This document shows, piece by piece, positions 32,136 to 41,374 of a DNA stretch of 64,000 nt (position 1 is the stretch's first letter; every line of letters begins with the position of its first letter). The notes below the pieces were generated by a model, which worked only from the letters and a program-made list of their open reading frames with translations, did not search any database and was not told the origin of the DNA. Both the position numbers and the translations under genes were made by a program. The DNA comes from Spirochaetota bacterium (GTDB lineage: Bacteria; Spirochaetota; Spirochaetia; Treponematales; Treponemataceae): positions 124,001 to 188,000 of the forward strand of contig JAEZST010000015.1 of assembly GCA_023443865.1 (NCBI GenBank). The letters run 5' to 3'.

Positions 32136-34135
32136 AATTGACCGTTGCCCTGGTCGGAAACCAGAACTCGGGGAAAACGACCCTTTTCAACCGGCTTACC
32201 GGAAGCAACCAGCACGTCGGGAATTTTCCGGGCGTGACCGTCGAGAAAAAGGAAGGCTTCATCAAGGGGCGTAACGGCATCGCCGTGGTGGATCTTCCCG
32301 GCATCTACTCCCTTTCCCCGTACACCGCCGAGGAGGTAGTCTCCCGGGACTTTATCGCGCGGGATAAGCCCGACGTGATACTCAATATCGTAGACGCCAC
32401 GAATATCGAGCGGAATCTGTATCTCTCCCTGCAGCTTATGACCCTCCACGTGCCCATGGTCATCGCCCTGAACATGATGGACGAGATCCGCGCGAACGAG
32501 GGTACCATCGATATAGACGGCATTCAGCGGAAACTCGGCGTGTTCGTGGTGCCCATCGTGGCCAACCGCGGCGAGGGTTTGGACGAATTGATGGAACGTG
32601 TTTCCGAGGCGGCGGCCGGCAAGGTCCCCTTCGGCTCCGACGGGCGCCTGGTCGACTTTTGCGCGGGCCCCGTCCACAAGGCGCTGCACGCCATTACCCA
32701 TATCGTTGAGGACGCCGCCCGAAAGGCGGGAATCGCGCCGCGGTTCGCCGCTACCAAGCTGATAGAGGGCGATCCTCCCATGGAAGCTATCCTCGATATG
32801 AACCGCGCGGATCGGGAGATCGTGCGCAAGATAGTCGCGGAGATGGAAGCCGAACTCGGAACCGACCGCGAGGCGGCAATCGCCGACATGCGCTATACCT
32901 TCATCGAGGACCTGATGAGGCATACGGTGATCAAGAAGGCTGAATCCCGGGAACAGAGGCGATCCCTGCGCTTTGACCGCCTGTTCACCCATCGGGTATT
33001 CGGTATCCCGGTCTTCGTCGCGATCATGGGCTTCGTGTTCTGGGTGACCTTCGGGCCGGTCGGCTCGTTCGTCAGCGACGGCTTCGCGGCGATCATAGAC
33101 TCGCTGATCGGTTTGGCCGATTCCGGCCTCGCGCGGGCGGGCGTGAGCGACTGGATGCGGGGCCTCGTGGTAGACGGGGCGATCACCGGCGTGGGAAGCG
33201 TGCTTTCGTTCCTTCCCGTGATAACGCTCCTTTTCTTCTTCCTTTCGCTGCTGGAGGATACCGGCTATATGGCGCGAATCGCCTTCGTGCTCGACGTATT
33301 GCTCCGGAAAATCGGCCTTTCGGGCCGATCCTTCGTTCCCATGCTGGTGGGGTTCGGCTGTACCGTTCCCGCCGTCATGGCCGCCAGAACCCTTTCGAGC
33401 GAGCGCGACCGACGCCTGACGATCCTGCTCACGCCCTTCATGTCCTGTTCCGCGAAGGTTCCCGTTTACGCGGTGTTTTGCGCGGCCTTCTTTCCCCGGC
33501 ACGGGGCCTTGGTCATGACCGCCCTGTATTTCGGCGGAATACTCGTGGCCATCGTCAGCGGCGTGCTTCTCAAGCAAACCGTGTTCCGGGGCAATTCCGT
33601 TCCCTTCGTGCTCGAGCTGCCCGTATATCGCTTTCCCTCGCCCCGGTCGGTGATCCTTCACCTGTGGGACAAGGTCAAGGACTTTGCCCAGCGGGCCTTC
33701 ACCATTATCTTCTTGGGATCCCTGGCCATTTGGGTTCTGACGAACCTTTCCTGGACCTTCTCCCTGGTCGCCGACGGTACGGATAGTATCCTCGCCTCGG
33801 TCGGCTCGCTGGTGGCGCCCGTTTTCGCGCCGAACGGATTCGGGAACTGGCAGTCGGTAGCGGCCCTGGTGAGCGGTTTCGCGGCCAAGGAAGCTGTAAT
33901 CAGCACGTTCTCGGTCATTTTATCGGGGGGGCTGGAATCGGCCTTTACGCCCCTATCCGCCCTGTCGTTCCTGACCTTTACCCTGCTGTACACTCCCTGC
34001 GTGGCCGCGGTCGCCGCCACCCGGCGGGAACTTGGCTCCCTGAAATGGACCGCCGCGGCGATTCTATTCCAAACGGGGATGGCGTGGGCGGTTTCGTTCG
34101 GGGTTTTCCAGATCGGAAGGCTATTGGGCTTTTAG
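32132..34135 (+). CDS. feoB: FeoB, ferrous iron transporter
   Basis: 667 aa. The N-terminal G domain has G1 GNQNSGKT (9-16), G3 DLPG (about 54-57) and G4 NMMD; the C-terminal half holds the membrane helices with the two gate regions (FVPMLVGFGCTVPAVM and FMSCSAKVPVY). It moves Fe(II) across the inner membrane. It is coupled to feoA; no FeoC is present. The next gene converges 24 bp downstream, with a small GC hairpin between. Confidence 0.95.
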   Translation: MKLTVALVGNQNSGKTTLFNRLTGSNQHVGNFPGVTVEKKEGFIKGRNGIAVVDLPGIYSLSPYTAEEVVSRDFIARDKPDVILNIVDATNIERNLYLSLQLMTLHVPMVIALNMMDEIRANEGTIDIDGIQRKLGVFVVPIVANRGEGLDELMERVSEAAAGKVPFGSDGRLVDFCAGPVHKALHAITHIVEDAARKAGIAPRFAATKLIEGDPPMEAILDMNRADREIVRKIVAEMEAELGTDREAAIADMRYTFIEDLMRHTVIKKAESREQRRSLRFDRLFTHRVFGIPVFVAIMGFVFWVTFGPVGSFVSDGFAAIIDSLIGLADSGLARAGVSDWMRGLVVDGAITGVGSVLSFLPVITLLFFFLSLLEDTGYMARIAFVLDVLLRKIGLSGRSFVPMLVGFGCTVPAVMAARTLSSERDRRLTILLTPFMSCSAKVPVYAVFCAAFFPRHGALVMTALYFGGILVAIVSGVLLKQTVFRGNSVPFVLELPVYRFPSPRSVILHLWDKVKDFAQRAFTIIFLGSLAIWVLTNLSWTFSLVADGTDSILASVGSLVAPVFAPNGFGNWQSVAALVSGFAAKEAVISTFSVILSGGLESAFTPLSALSFLTFTLLYTPCVAAVAATRRELGSLKWTAAAILFQTGMAWAVSFGVFQIGRLLGF

Positions 34136-34158
34136 GCGCCAAGGCCCCGCCGAGGGGC

Positions 34159-34869
34159 TTACCGGATCTTCGAGATGAATATGGCGCTCGGCGCGTCTTC
34201 GCGCTCCTTTTGCACCCGGTACTTTTCTTTCCTGCTCGTGAAATAGTCCAACGGTTTGCGCACGCCCAATTCCCCGCGTAGGTCAAAGTCGGGCTTGACC
34301 TGGCGGATATACTGCATGAGTTGGGAGAGCATAACCCAGCCGGAGGAGTCCGCGAGCTGATCCACGGCGCGTTCCAGAAGGATCTCGGTCTTGTTGAGCT
34401 TTTCGGCCGCCCTTCGGTCCTCGTGCCGCTTGGCGCTGTGGGGTGCGATATGCAGGAATTCGTTGCACGCGTTTACGAACGAGGACGGCGTCTTTTTCTC
34501 GCCGATCCCGATGACGTGCTTGCCCTGTTCCCGGATGCGGCTCGCCAGCCGGGTAAAGTCGGAGTCGCTGGATACGATGCAGAAACAGTCGATGTGCTGC
34601 AGGTATAAAAGGTCCATGGCGTCTATGATTAGGGCGCTGTCAGTGGAGTTTTTGCCCACGGTATTGCTGAACTGCTGGATCGGCTGGATCGCGAACTCCT
34701 GCAGGAGCGCGCGCCATCCCTTCATTTTTTCCGATGTCCAGTCGGCGTAAATCCGCCGTACCGAAACGGCCCCGTAAAGGGCGATTTTCTCGGAGATATC
34801 CTCCAAAAAGGTATGGGATACGTTTTCCGCGTCTATGAGCACCGCGATGCTCGAGAAGGTATCAGGCAT
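34159..34869 (-). CDS. NYN-domain (LabA/DUF88) RNase-like protein with OST-HTH tail
   Basis: 236 aa. The PIN-like NYN domain has acidic metal-binding residues in AVLIDAENVS, NSTDSALIIDAMDLLY and IVSSDSDFTRLASRIREQGK. The C-terminal 75 residues fit an OST-HTH/LOTUS RNA-binding domain (WVMLSQLMQYIRQVKPDFDLR). It probably cuts or binds RNA in the cytoplasm (family inference). GGAG lies upstream of the ATG. It converges on feoB and stands alone. Confidence 0.85.
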   Translation of the reverse strand: MPDTFSSIAVLIDAENVSHTFLEDISEKIALYGAVSVRRIYADWTSEKMKGWRALLQEFAIQPIQQFSNTVGKNSTDSALIIDAMDLLYLQHIDCFCIVSSDSDFTRLASRIREQGKHVIGIGEKKTPSSFVNACNEFLHIAPHSAKRHEDRRAAEKLNKTEILLERAVDQLADSSGWVMLSQLMQYIRQVKPDFDLRGELGVRKPLDYFTSRKEKYRVQKEREDAPSAIFISKIR

Positions 34870-34995
34870 GTCATTCTCCGTTGTGGTTTTCTACATAATA
34901 TAGCGATATGCTCCCGCTGTCTCGCGGATTCGAGAAAAAGGCCATGCGCGCGCCGTAAATCCCGGCGGGACCGAGGCGAAGGGGCCGTTGCGCCG

Positions 34996-35919
34996 CTACT
35001 CCGCGCCGTTAGACGGAAGATTGCCTTCGGCGCGACGCAGCATCGCGCCAAGGGTCGCCTCGAGCCGTTCGGCGATTCCCACCGAGAGGCTCACGCGGCC
35101 GGAGCGGTAGGAATCGGCGAAGGCGCCCGTCTCGACCGCCGCCCGCAATTTCGCGATTACCTCTTCGATCGCGCCCGGTTTCGCGCCATGCATGACCAGG
35201 GCGAACGTTTCGTTCCCGAACCGGGCGAGAAGGTCCGACTTTCGCGTGTTCGCGGCCAAGGCACGCGCCGTCGCGGCGAGTATTCGGTCTTTGGCCCCCG
35301 TACCCGATTCGTCGGCAAGCCGTTCCGTCCCGGTAACGGAGAAAAGGGCGACGGCAATGGAAAGGTTTCCGCGAAGCGCGTTCTGGAACATGATTTCGCC
35401 CGCGGAGTCCAGGGTTCGCCGGGTATGAATCCCCGTAAGCGGGTCGAGTTCGGCGAGCTCCGCGATCAATTCCCGGCCCGATTCGAGCTCGGTAACGTCG
35501 TCAAGCATCACCGCGATGAGCTCTTCCCCGTTCTGGTCAAACCCCCGCGCGTGAACGCGGAGCCTCTTTCGTTCGCATCTGCCGTTTACGTAAAAACGGC
35601 GGGCGATATAGGCGCGGACCGGGTCTCCGCGATTCGTCCCCCTGGTTTTCTCCAGGGCCCGCCACAGCTCGCAGCCGCCGCAGAATGAGGCTTCGCCGCA
35701 GTTTCGGTTTTCCTCTACCGAGTGACAGCAGCCCATCGCGTTGCCCAGGGGCACGTCGGCGACGAGATTCGCGTCGACCGAAAAGCTTTGGGAAAAGGCC
35801 TGGTTGATCTCCCGGATTCGGAAGGCCCCGTCCACGACGCAAACGGCCGCGTTCGTGGAGTCGAACAGAAAATCGGAGAGGTTGGTCGGTTCGAGCGCAT
35901 GGGGCGCGGAATATGCCAT
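34996..35919 (-). CDS. PAS-GGDEF protein with degenerate active site
   Basis: 307 aa from the ATG at 35919; a longer frame starts at 35970, upstream of the promoter, and is rejected. A PAS domain (about 10-125) carries a Cys-rich insert (CCHSVEENRNCGEASFCGGCELW) that could bind metal. The GGDEF domain follows, but the signature reads GNETF in LARFGNETFALVMH, losing the second Gly and the catalytic acid. It therefore probably does not make c-di-GMP; it may bind nucleotide or act as a scaffold. Promoter TTGCAA, 17 bp, TATAGT ends 7 nt before the ATG. Confidence 0.82.
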   Translation of the reverse strand: MAYSAPHALEPTNLSDFLFDSTNAAVCVVDGAFRIREINQAFSQSFSVDANLVADVPLGNAMGCCHSVEENRNCGEASFCGGCELWRALEKTRGTNRGDPVRAYIARRFYVNGRCERKRLRVHARGFDQNGEELIAVMLDDVTELESGRELIAELAELDPLTGIHTRRTLDSAGEIMFQNALRGNLSIAVALFSVTGTERLADESGTGAKDRILAATARALAANTRKSDLLARFGNETFALVMHGAKPGAIEEVIAKLRAAVETGAFADSYRSGRVSLSVGIAERLEATLGAMLRRAEGNLPSNGAE

Positions 35920-35926
35920 ACCTTTA

Positions 35927-35955
35927 ACTATACGTTCCGCCTTTTTGCTTTGCAA
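35927..35955 (-). promoter_or_regulatory. Promoter of the PAS-GGDEF gene, leaderless
   Basis: On the minus strand, TTGCAA (35950-35955), a 17-bp spacer and TATAGT (35927-35932), then TAAAGGT and the ATG at 35919. Confidence 0.6.
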
Positions 35956-35963
35956 CGCGGGGT

Positions 35964-35993
35964 TTGGCATTTTTTTCCGCCATGGCTTACATT
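35964..35993 (+). promoter_or_regulatory. Promoter of the first chemoreceptor gene
   Basis: TTGGCA (35964-35969), an 18-bp spacer and TACATT (35988-35993). GGAGG at 36015-36019 precedes the ATG at 36025. Confidence 0.45.
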
Positions 35994-36024
35994 TATTACG
36001 TTACTTACAAACATGGAGGCTTAA

Positions 36025-37593
36025 ATGAGGTTTTATCGCGACGCGTCCATATACGCCAAGATGGCCATGGTATTCGCTACAATTCTCGTCGTATTCCTGG
36101 CGGGGTTCGCCTTCGTGGCGTACTCCCTGGACGTGATTAATAAGGCCACGGGGAATATTTACAATGCAGGTCTTATCGGGGTGGAACGATTGATTGAGGC
36201 GGATCGGGACGCGTATCAGTCCAACCTGGCCCTCATTCAGTCCTTCGGCTCAATTTCCCGCGGGGAGAGCGAGCGGCTCGAGGGCCTGAAAAAGGACGTT
36301 ACCGATAACCTGGGCCAAATATCCGAGCGGTTTGCCGTTTTCGAGACGGTTTACGGGGAAATGGGATTGCCCTCCCAACCCCAATTCGCGACCTTTCAAC
36401 GCGACCATGAGTCGCTTTCGGCCCTCACGGCCCAGATGCTGTCCCTGATCGATGCCCGCGACCTTCCGCGGCTCGAATCCCTATATTACGGGGACTACGA
36501 AAAGGCGTTCTCTTCCATGCGCGGCGCCATGGACGAGCTGACGAACGTCATGCTTGAGGCGACCGCCGCGAGCTACGGGTCCGCCCAGGCGGCGTATCAA
36601 CGGATCCGCTTATCCCTGATCCTGATCCTCGTTTTCATAACCGCGGTTTCCTCCGTCTTCGCGATTATCCTCGCGCGCACGGTCAATGGCTCGGTCTCCG
36701 CGCTGAGGGAATTCGCCGGCTCGGTGGGCCATGGCAATCTTTCCGCCCGTTTGACCCAAAGGGAGCTTACGCGGAAGGACGAATTCGGCGATCTCGCGCG
36801 GAGCCTTGAGGATATGCGGGACCGCATTTCGGGCGTTATCGTTGAGTCCCTTTCCATCGCGGACGGGGTAATGCGGGGGAGCCGCGAGGTCAGCACCACG
36901 GCGCAGACCATCGCGCAGGGCGCCAATACCCAGGCCTCGCTCGCGGAGGAAGTGTCGGCCTCCATGGAGGAGATGAATTCCGCGATCAACCAGAATACCG
37001 AGAACGCCGGCCAAACCAGCCGTATCGCCGTGGACGCCGCGACGAACGCCGAGGAGGGCAGCGGCGCGGTTGCCGAGGCGGTCAACGCCATGACCGAAAT
37101 CGCGAAGAAAATTTCCATCGTCGAGGAAATAGCGCGTCAGACCAATCTTTTGGCCTTGAACGCGGCCATTGAGGCGGCGCGGGCGGGAGAGCACGGGAAG
37201 GGCTTCGCGGTAGTAGCCGCCGAGGTTCGAAAGCTCGCGGAACGGAGCCAGGGCTCGGCGGGCGAGATCGGGCACCTTTCCTCGGATACGCTCTCGGCGG
37301 CCACGAACGTGGCGGATATCCTCGAGAGACTGGTTCCTAATATCAGGAAAACCGCGGAGTTGGTTTCGGAAATAAGCGCCTCGGCACGGGAACAGAACCA
37401 GGGGGTGGGGCAAATCGCCACGGCCTTGCAGCAGCTCGATTCCGTCATCCAGCAGAACGCGAGCGTTTCCGAGGAGTTGGCCGCGACTTCCGAGGAATTA
37501 TCGGCGCAATCGGTGAACCTGTCGCAGTCCCTTTCGTTTTTTTCCGTTGAAGGGGCCGAACAGACCGGCGTATCGACGCTTAGTCAAGCCTAA
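36025..37593 (+). CDS. Methyl-accepting chemotaxis protein
   Basis: 522 aa. Membrane helix (about 12-34), a periplasmic four-helix-bundle-like sensor (about 35-190), a second helix (about 194-216), HAMP, then the cytoplasmic coiled coil with the hairpin tip IVEEIARQTNLLALNAAIEAARAGE. No CheR-binding pentapeptide at the C-terminus (ends GVSTLSQA). It should feed the CheW/CheA array. GGAGG precedes the ATG. The last 14 bp overlap the converging histidine kinase gene. Confidence 0.93.
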   Translation: MRFYRDASIYAKMAMVFATILVVFLAGFAFVAYSLDVINKATGNIYNAGLIGVERLIEADRDAYQSNLALIQSFGSISRGESERLEGLKKDVTDNLGQISERFAVFETVYGEMGLPSQPQFATFQRDHESLSALTAQMLSLIDARDLPRLESLYYGDYEKAFSSMRGAMDELTNVMLEATAASYGSAQAAYQRIRLSLILILVFITAVSSVFAIILARTVNGSVSALREFAGSVGHGNLSARLTQRELTRKDEFGDLARSLEDMRDRISGVIVESLSIADGVMRGSREVSTTAQTIAQGANTQASLAEEVSASMEEMNSAINQNTENAGQTSRIAVDAATNAEEGSGAVAEAVNAMTEIAKKISIVEEIARQTNLLALNAAIEAARAGEHGKGFAVVAAEVRKLAERSQGSAGEIGHLSSDTLSAATNVADILERLVPNIRKTAELVSEISASAREQNQGVGQIATALQQLDSVIQQNASVSEELAATSEELSAQSVNLSQSLSFFSVEGAEQTGVSTLSQA

Positions 37594-40500
37594 GGGCGGC
37601 CGCGACGCTGTCCCGGAACCGTTCCATTCCCTCGGCGAAATCGCGGAGACGCTCCTGCGTCGTATCCGCGATTCCGTCCCAAAGCTCGTTTTCCAGGTCT
37701 TCGGCGCCGGCGGCCAGCCCATGGGCGCCTACGGCGGAAAGCATGTGCCGTAGGCCGTGCAGGGCTTTCGCGAGGCTCGCTCCCTCTTCGGGGCCGGCGG
37801 CGGAGCGAAGGTCTTCGGGCAGGGTTCGGTACTGTTCGTGCATGTTCCGGAGTATCATTCGGTAGCGCGCCGGGTCTTCTTCCGCGTTTCTGAGCCCGGT
37901 TTCCGTGTCCACTCCCTCTATCGGGGGGAGCGGTTCGTCGTCGCCGGGAAGGGGAGCTGAAAGCCTTACGTGCTCCAGCAGGATCGCGCGCATGGTTTCG
38001 GGATTGATCGGCTTGAGGATTACCCCGTTCATGCCCGCTTCCGTGCAGGCGTCGTGTTCGCTTTTCATGGCGTTTGCGGTCATGGCGAGAATGGGGGTCT
38101 CGGCGAGTTCGGGGATCTGTCGCATGAGCCTGGTCGCCGTTACGCCGTCCATCACGGGCATCTGCATGTCCATCAGGATAACCTCATAGGTCCGCTTTCG
38201 GGCCATTTCGAGGGCTTGCGCGCCGTTTTCGGCGATATCCACCATCATACGAAGATCGCCGAGCAGGTCGGCGGCGACGATTTGGTTCAGCTCATTGTCC
38301 TCTACCAGGAGCGTCCTGGCCCCCGCAAGGCCATGGAAGGCGGTTTCGCCCCTGCCCTTGGCGGTTTCATGCCGGGGCGCGGCTATCGCCGTCGATTGGC
38401 CCGTGACGAGGGACATGGCCGTTTCGAGTAGCATGGACGGCGTTACGGGCTTGCCGAGCACCTTATCGATGCCGGCCGCCTCAAGGTCAGATTGTATGCC
38501 GGCGGGATCAAACCCGGTCAGGAGCACGATACCCGTCTCCTCTGTCCCGCCCGCCTCGCGCAGCCTTCGCGCGGTTTCGATTCCGTCCAACCCGGGCATC
38601 TTCCAATCCAAAAATACGACGCGATAGGGCGCGCCGCCGGCTTGGGCGGCCTTCACGGCGGACAGGGCCCGTTCTCCGGATTCCGCCGCGTCCGCCTCGA
38701 AATCCATGGCCTTCAGCATTTCGGCGATCGTGTCGCGGGTATTCGCGTTATCGTCCACCACCAGGGCCCGCAAGCCCCGTGGGGCAGGGGCGGAGGGGAG
38801 CGCGTCATGGGTTTCGTTGTCTATGCCGACCCGGGCGGTAAACCAGAATTCGCTGCCCTTGCCGGGCTCGCTTTCCACGCCCACCTCGCCGTTCATCAGC
38901 GTGGCCAGCTGCTTGCTGATCGCCAAGCCAAGCCCCGTGCCCCCGTATTTTCTCGTGGTCGACATATCGGCCTGCTGGAAGCTGCTGAAAAGCCGCTTCC
39001 GTTGGTCAGCCGAAAGGCCGATTCCCGTATCGGAGACGGTAAAGCGGAGCTTCACCGAGTCCCGATCCTGTTCGGCGGCGCGTACGCCGATTTTGACCTC
39101 GCCCTTATCCGTGAACTTAATGGCGTTGGACCCGTAGTTTAGCAGTATCTGCTCGATGCGGAGCTGGTCTCCGACAAGGTGCCGCGGAACGTCCGGCCCA
39201 ATGTCGAATATGAGCTCAAGCCCTTTCTCGGCGGATTTTTCGATCAGGATCCCGGAAACGGTGGCGAACATTCCTTCCAGATCGAAGGGGACGGCTTCCA
39301 CGTTGAACTTGCCCGCCTCGATTTTCGAGAAGTCCAGGATATCGTTGATTATTCCCAAAAGGTGCTGGCCCGAGGCCTCTATTCGCGAGAGGTAATCCCG
39401 CTGCTTCGGTTTCAGTTCCGAGTTCAGGGTAAGGTGCGACATGCCGATTATGGCGTTCAGCGGCGTGCGGATTTCGTGGCTCATGTTCGCCAGGAAATTG
39501 CTCTTGGCCCGGGCCGCTTCCTCGGCCTCTTCCTTGGCGATGCGAAGGGCCTCGCGGGTATCCCGCTCGTCGGTTATGTCCTCGACGATGCTCACCAGGC
39601 GGTAGCCCCCGGGTATTTGGTCGAGCACCCTGGCCCGGATGCGGGCCCAAAAGGGAGAGCCGTCCTGCCGCACGAGCTTCAGTTCCCTCGCGTAGATTTG
39701 CCCGTTCCTGAAGGCGTTGACGCTTTCCTCGGTAAGGCGGGTCCAACCCGCCTCGTCGGAGAACCAGAGCCGCGTCGGCTTTCCGATGAGCGAGGCGGGC
39801 GGGTACCCGAAGATATCCTCGAGCCGCTTGTTGCACCGAAGGATGATATTGTTCTGCAGGAGCACGATACCGGTGGTGGCCGCGTCGAAGATAGCCTGCT
39901 GCTCGTTGTTTATGTCCCTGAGCTGGCGGGTCTGTTCTTGGAGGCGGTCCGCCTGTTTCTCTGTTTCCGCCAGGAGTTCCTGGGTTCTCAGGTTTCGCTG
40001 GAGGATTTGGAGGTGCGGGGCTATGGCGTTGGGGAGCTCCCGCATGAGGGTCTCCAGCCTGGTGTCCGGGGCGTTGAACAGCGCGAGCTCGAGACAGGCC
40101 AGGGGGATGGTATTCGCGTTGATCGGAATTACCACGATGGTGGCGGGCCGCGATTCGCCGAGCCCGGAATGTATGCGTATATAGTTCGGGGGAACGTTGT
40201 CTATAACGATGAACTTGGTGGAATAGACCGCCTCTTGCACGAAACCGAAGGAATTGGGGTTTCCCGCGGAAACCTCATGCTCCGCGACGCCCCAGGTTCC
40301 CGCGGGAAAGAATTTTCCGGTCTGATTGTTAAAGTAGTAGAAAATGCCCGCGCCCGCGCCGGTTATATGGGCCAGCGAATCGAGCAAAACCCGGGTAAAG
40401 GAGGCAAGCCCCTCCGCCCTCCTCAGCCGGTCAATGATCTCCTCGATCCCGTTTTTTACCCATTGCTTTAGCTCCGCGTCGGCCCGTTCCTCCCTGAAGG

Positions 40501-41248
40501 ATTCCAGCGCCGCGGCGAGCTGGCCCAGTTCCGTGCGGTCCGAAACCGCCTCGAAGCGAACGTCGCTTTCGCCCCTTTGCAGCCGGCCCATGGCGTCGGT
40601 CAGGTAGTTGACGGGGGTAACCACGCTGCGCCAGATAAATACGATCAGGGCATACAGGGTCATGGCGAGCGTGGCGAGCGATAGTATCGCGAGAACCGTT
40701 TCCACTACCGCGATGGAACGGGTTTTCGCGGCGGAGGTCGCCTTCAATCGCTGGTGGATTAGGCCGTTAACGCTTTCCAGGGACCGAACCGCGTTGGCGT
40801 AGGTGCGAGCCAAGACCGTTCCCCCGATCATCGAGAGGGCTTCGTCCGTCCTGCCCGCGGTCTGGGCGGCCAGGATTTCCGCTTCCAGGTTCGTAAAGCC
40901 GTTGGCCCAGGATTTCGCCGAGATAAATTCGGAACGCTCTTCCTCCGTCATGTTGGCGCGTTCCAAAACGTCGAGCGCTTCCCGAGCCGCGTGGGCGCGG
41001 TCTACGTTCTCGGCCGTGGTTACGGATCCCGTCCGTCCGGATTGGGCCGCAAACCCGTGCAAGTCGAGCATACGTCCCTCGATACCGTCGGTATACACGA
41101 AAAGCGCCTCTATGGCACGGTATGCCTCGGCGGTATCGGTATGGAGAGAGGATGAAAGGTAAAGGGCGTACGAGAAAACCGAGAACTCGAGAAGGGTTAA
41201 CGCGATGACTACGGTCGTCAAGAGCCTGCTTATCTTCTTGATTAGCAT
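37580..41248 (-). CDS. Hybrid sensor histidine kinase with two receivers and Hpt
   Basis: 1222 aa. Order: membrane helix (about 9-31), periplasmic helical sensor, second helix (about 185-208), HAMP, GAF (about 280-420), PAS (about 455-575), HisKA with the phosphorylated His in FLANMSHEIRTPLNAI, HATPase (N box and GTGLGLAISKQL), two receiver domains (LVVDDN..., MPGLDG; LLVEDN..., MDMQMPVMDG) and a C-terminal Hpt with LHGLRHMLSAVGA. All phosphorelay steps short of a response regulator are in one chain. The start has CAGGAG. Its partner regulator is not adjacent; the divergent TrmB gene is a possible but unproven link. Confidence 0.92.
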   Translation of the reverse strand: MLIKKISRLLTTVVIALTLLEFSVFSYALYLSSSLHTDTAEAYRAIEALFVYTDGIEGRMLDLHGFAAQSGRTGSVTTAENVDRAHAAREALDVLERANMTEEERSEFISAKSWANGFTNLEAEILAAQTAGRTDEALSMIGGTVLARTYANAVRSLESVNGLIHQRLKATSAAKTRSIAVVETVLAILSLATLAMTLYALIVFIWRSVVTPVNYLTDAMGRLQRGESDVRFEAVSDRTELGQLAAALESFREERADAELKQWVKNGIEEIIDRLRRAEGLASFTRVLLDSLAHITGAGAGIFYYFNNQTGKFFPAGTWGVAEHEVSAGNPNSFGFVQEAVYSTKFIVIDNVPPNYIRIHSGLGESRPATIVVIPINANTIPLACLELALFNAPDTRLETLMRELPNAIAPHLQILQRNLRTQELLAETEKQADRLQEQTRQLRDINNEQQAIFDAATTGIVLLQNNIILRCNKRLEDIFGYPPASLIGKPTRLWFSDEAGWTRLTEESVNAFRNGQIYARELKLVRQDGSPFWARIRARVLDQIPGGYRLVSIVEDITDERDTREALRIAKEEAEEAARAKSNFLANMSHEIRTPLNAIIGMSHLTLNSELKPKQRDYLSRIEASGQHLLGIINDILDFSKIEAGKFNVEAVPFDLEGMFATVSGILIEKSAEKGLELIFDIGPDVPRHLVGDQLRIEQILLNYGSNAIKFTDKGEVKIGVRAAEQDRDSVKLRFTVSDTGIGLSADQRKRLFSSFQQADMSTTRKYGGTGLGLAISKQLATLMNGEVGVESEPGKGSEFWFTARVGIDNETHDALPSAPAPRGLRALVVDDNANTRDTIAEMLKAMDFEADAAESGERALSAVKAAQAGGAPYRVVFLDWKMPGLDGIETARRLREAGGTEETGIVLLTGFDPAGIQSDLEAAGIDKVLGKPVTPSMLLETAMSLVTGQSTAIAAPRHETAKGRGETAFHGLAGARTLLVEDNELNQIVAADLLGDLRMMVDIAENGAQALEMARKRTYEVILMDMQMPVMDGVTATRLMRQIPELAETPILAMTANAMKSEHDACTEAGMNGVILKPINPETMRAILLEHVRLSAPLPGDDEPLPPIEGVDTETGLRNAEEDPARYRMILRNMHEQYRTLPEDLRSAAGPEEGASLAKALHGLRHMLSAVGAHGLAAGAEDLENELWDGIADTTQERLRDFAEGMERFRDSVAAALRLD

Positions 41249-41289
41249 GGATTCTCCTGTGGCTCAGCCTGGGAAATACGGTTCTTTTC

Positions 41290-41318
41290 AGTATATCCTC
41301 GTTCCGCGAACGAGACAA
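41290..41318 (-). promoter_or_regulatory. Promoter of the hybrid kinase gene
   Basis: On the minus strand, TTGTCT (41313-41318), a 17-bp spacer and TATACT (41290-41295); leader about 35 nt with a CAGGAG site. The spacer is almost wholly occupied by a perfect palindrome. Confidence 0.55.
41298..41314. promoter_or_regulatory. 17-bp palindromic operator candidate in kinase promoter
   Basis: CTCGTTC-CGC-GAACGAG, perfect 7-bp arms, between the -35 and -10 boxes of the kinase promoter. A bound repressor would block polymerase directly. The binding protein is unknown. Confidence 0.55.
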
Positions 41319-41329
41319 TGAAAAGGATA

Positions 41330-41358
41330 TTGACATTCCGATAGTTTGGTATTAGTGT
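41330..41358 (+). promoter_or_regulatory. Promoter of the trmB-aminotransferase operon
   Basis: TTGACA (41330-41335), a 17-bp spacer and TAGTGT (41353-41358), 7 nt before the ATG at 41366. The -10 is weak; the -35 is perfect. No Shine-Dalgarno sequence. Confidence 0.45.
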
Positions 41359-41374
41359 TCCAGATATGGAACAC
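41355..41374. promoter_or_regulatory. Palindrome across the trmB start codon
   Basis: GTGTTCC-AGATAT-GGAACAC, perfect 7-bp arms with a 6-bp centre, covering the -10, the predicted transcription start and the ATG. It is placed as an autoregulatory operator would be; at RNA level it could also form a hairpin holding the AUG if transcription started upstream. Confidence 0.6.
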
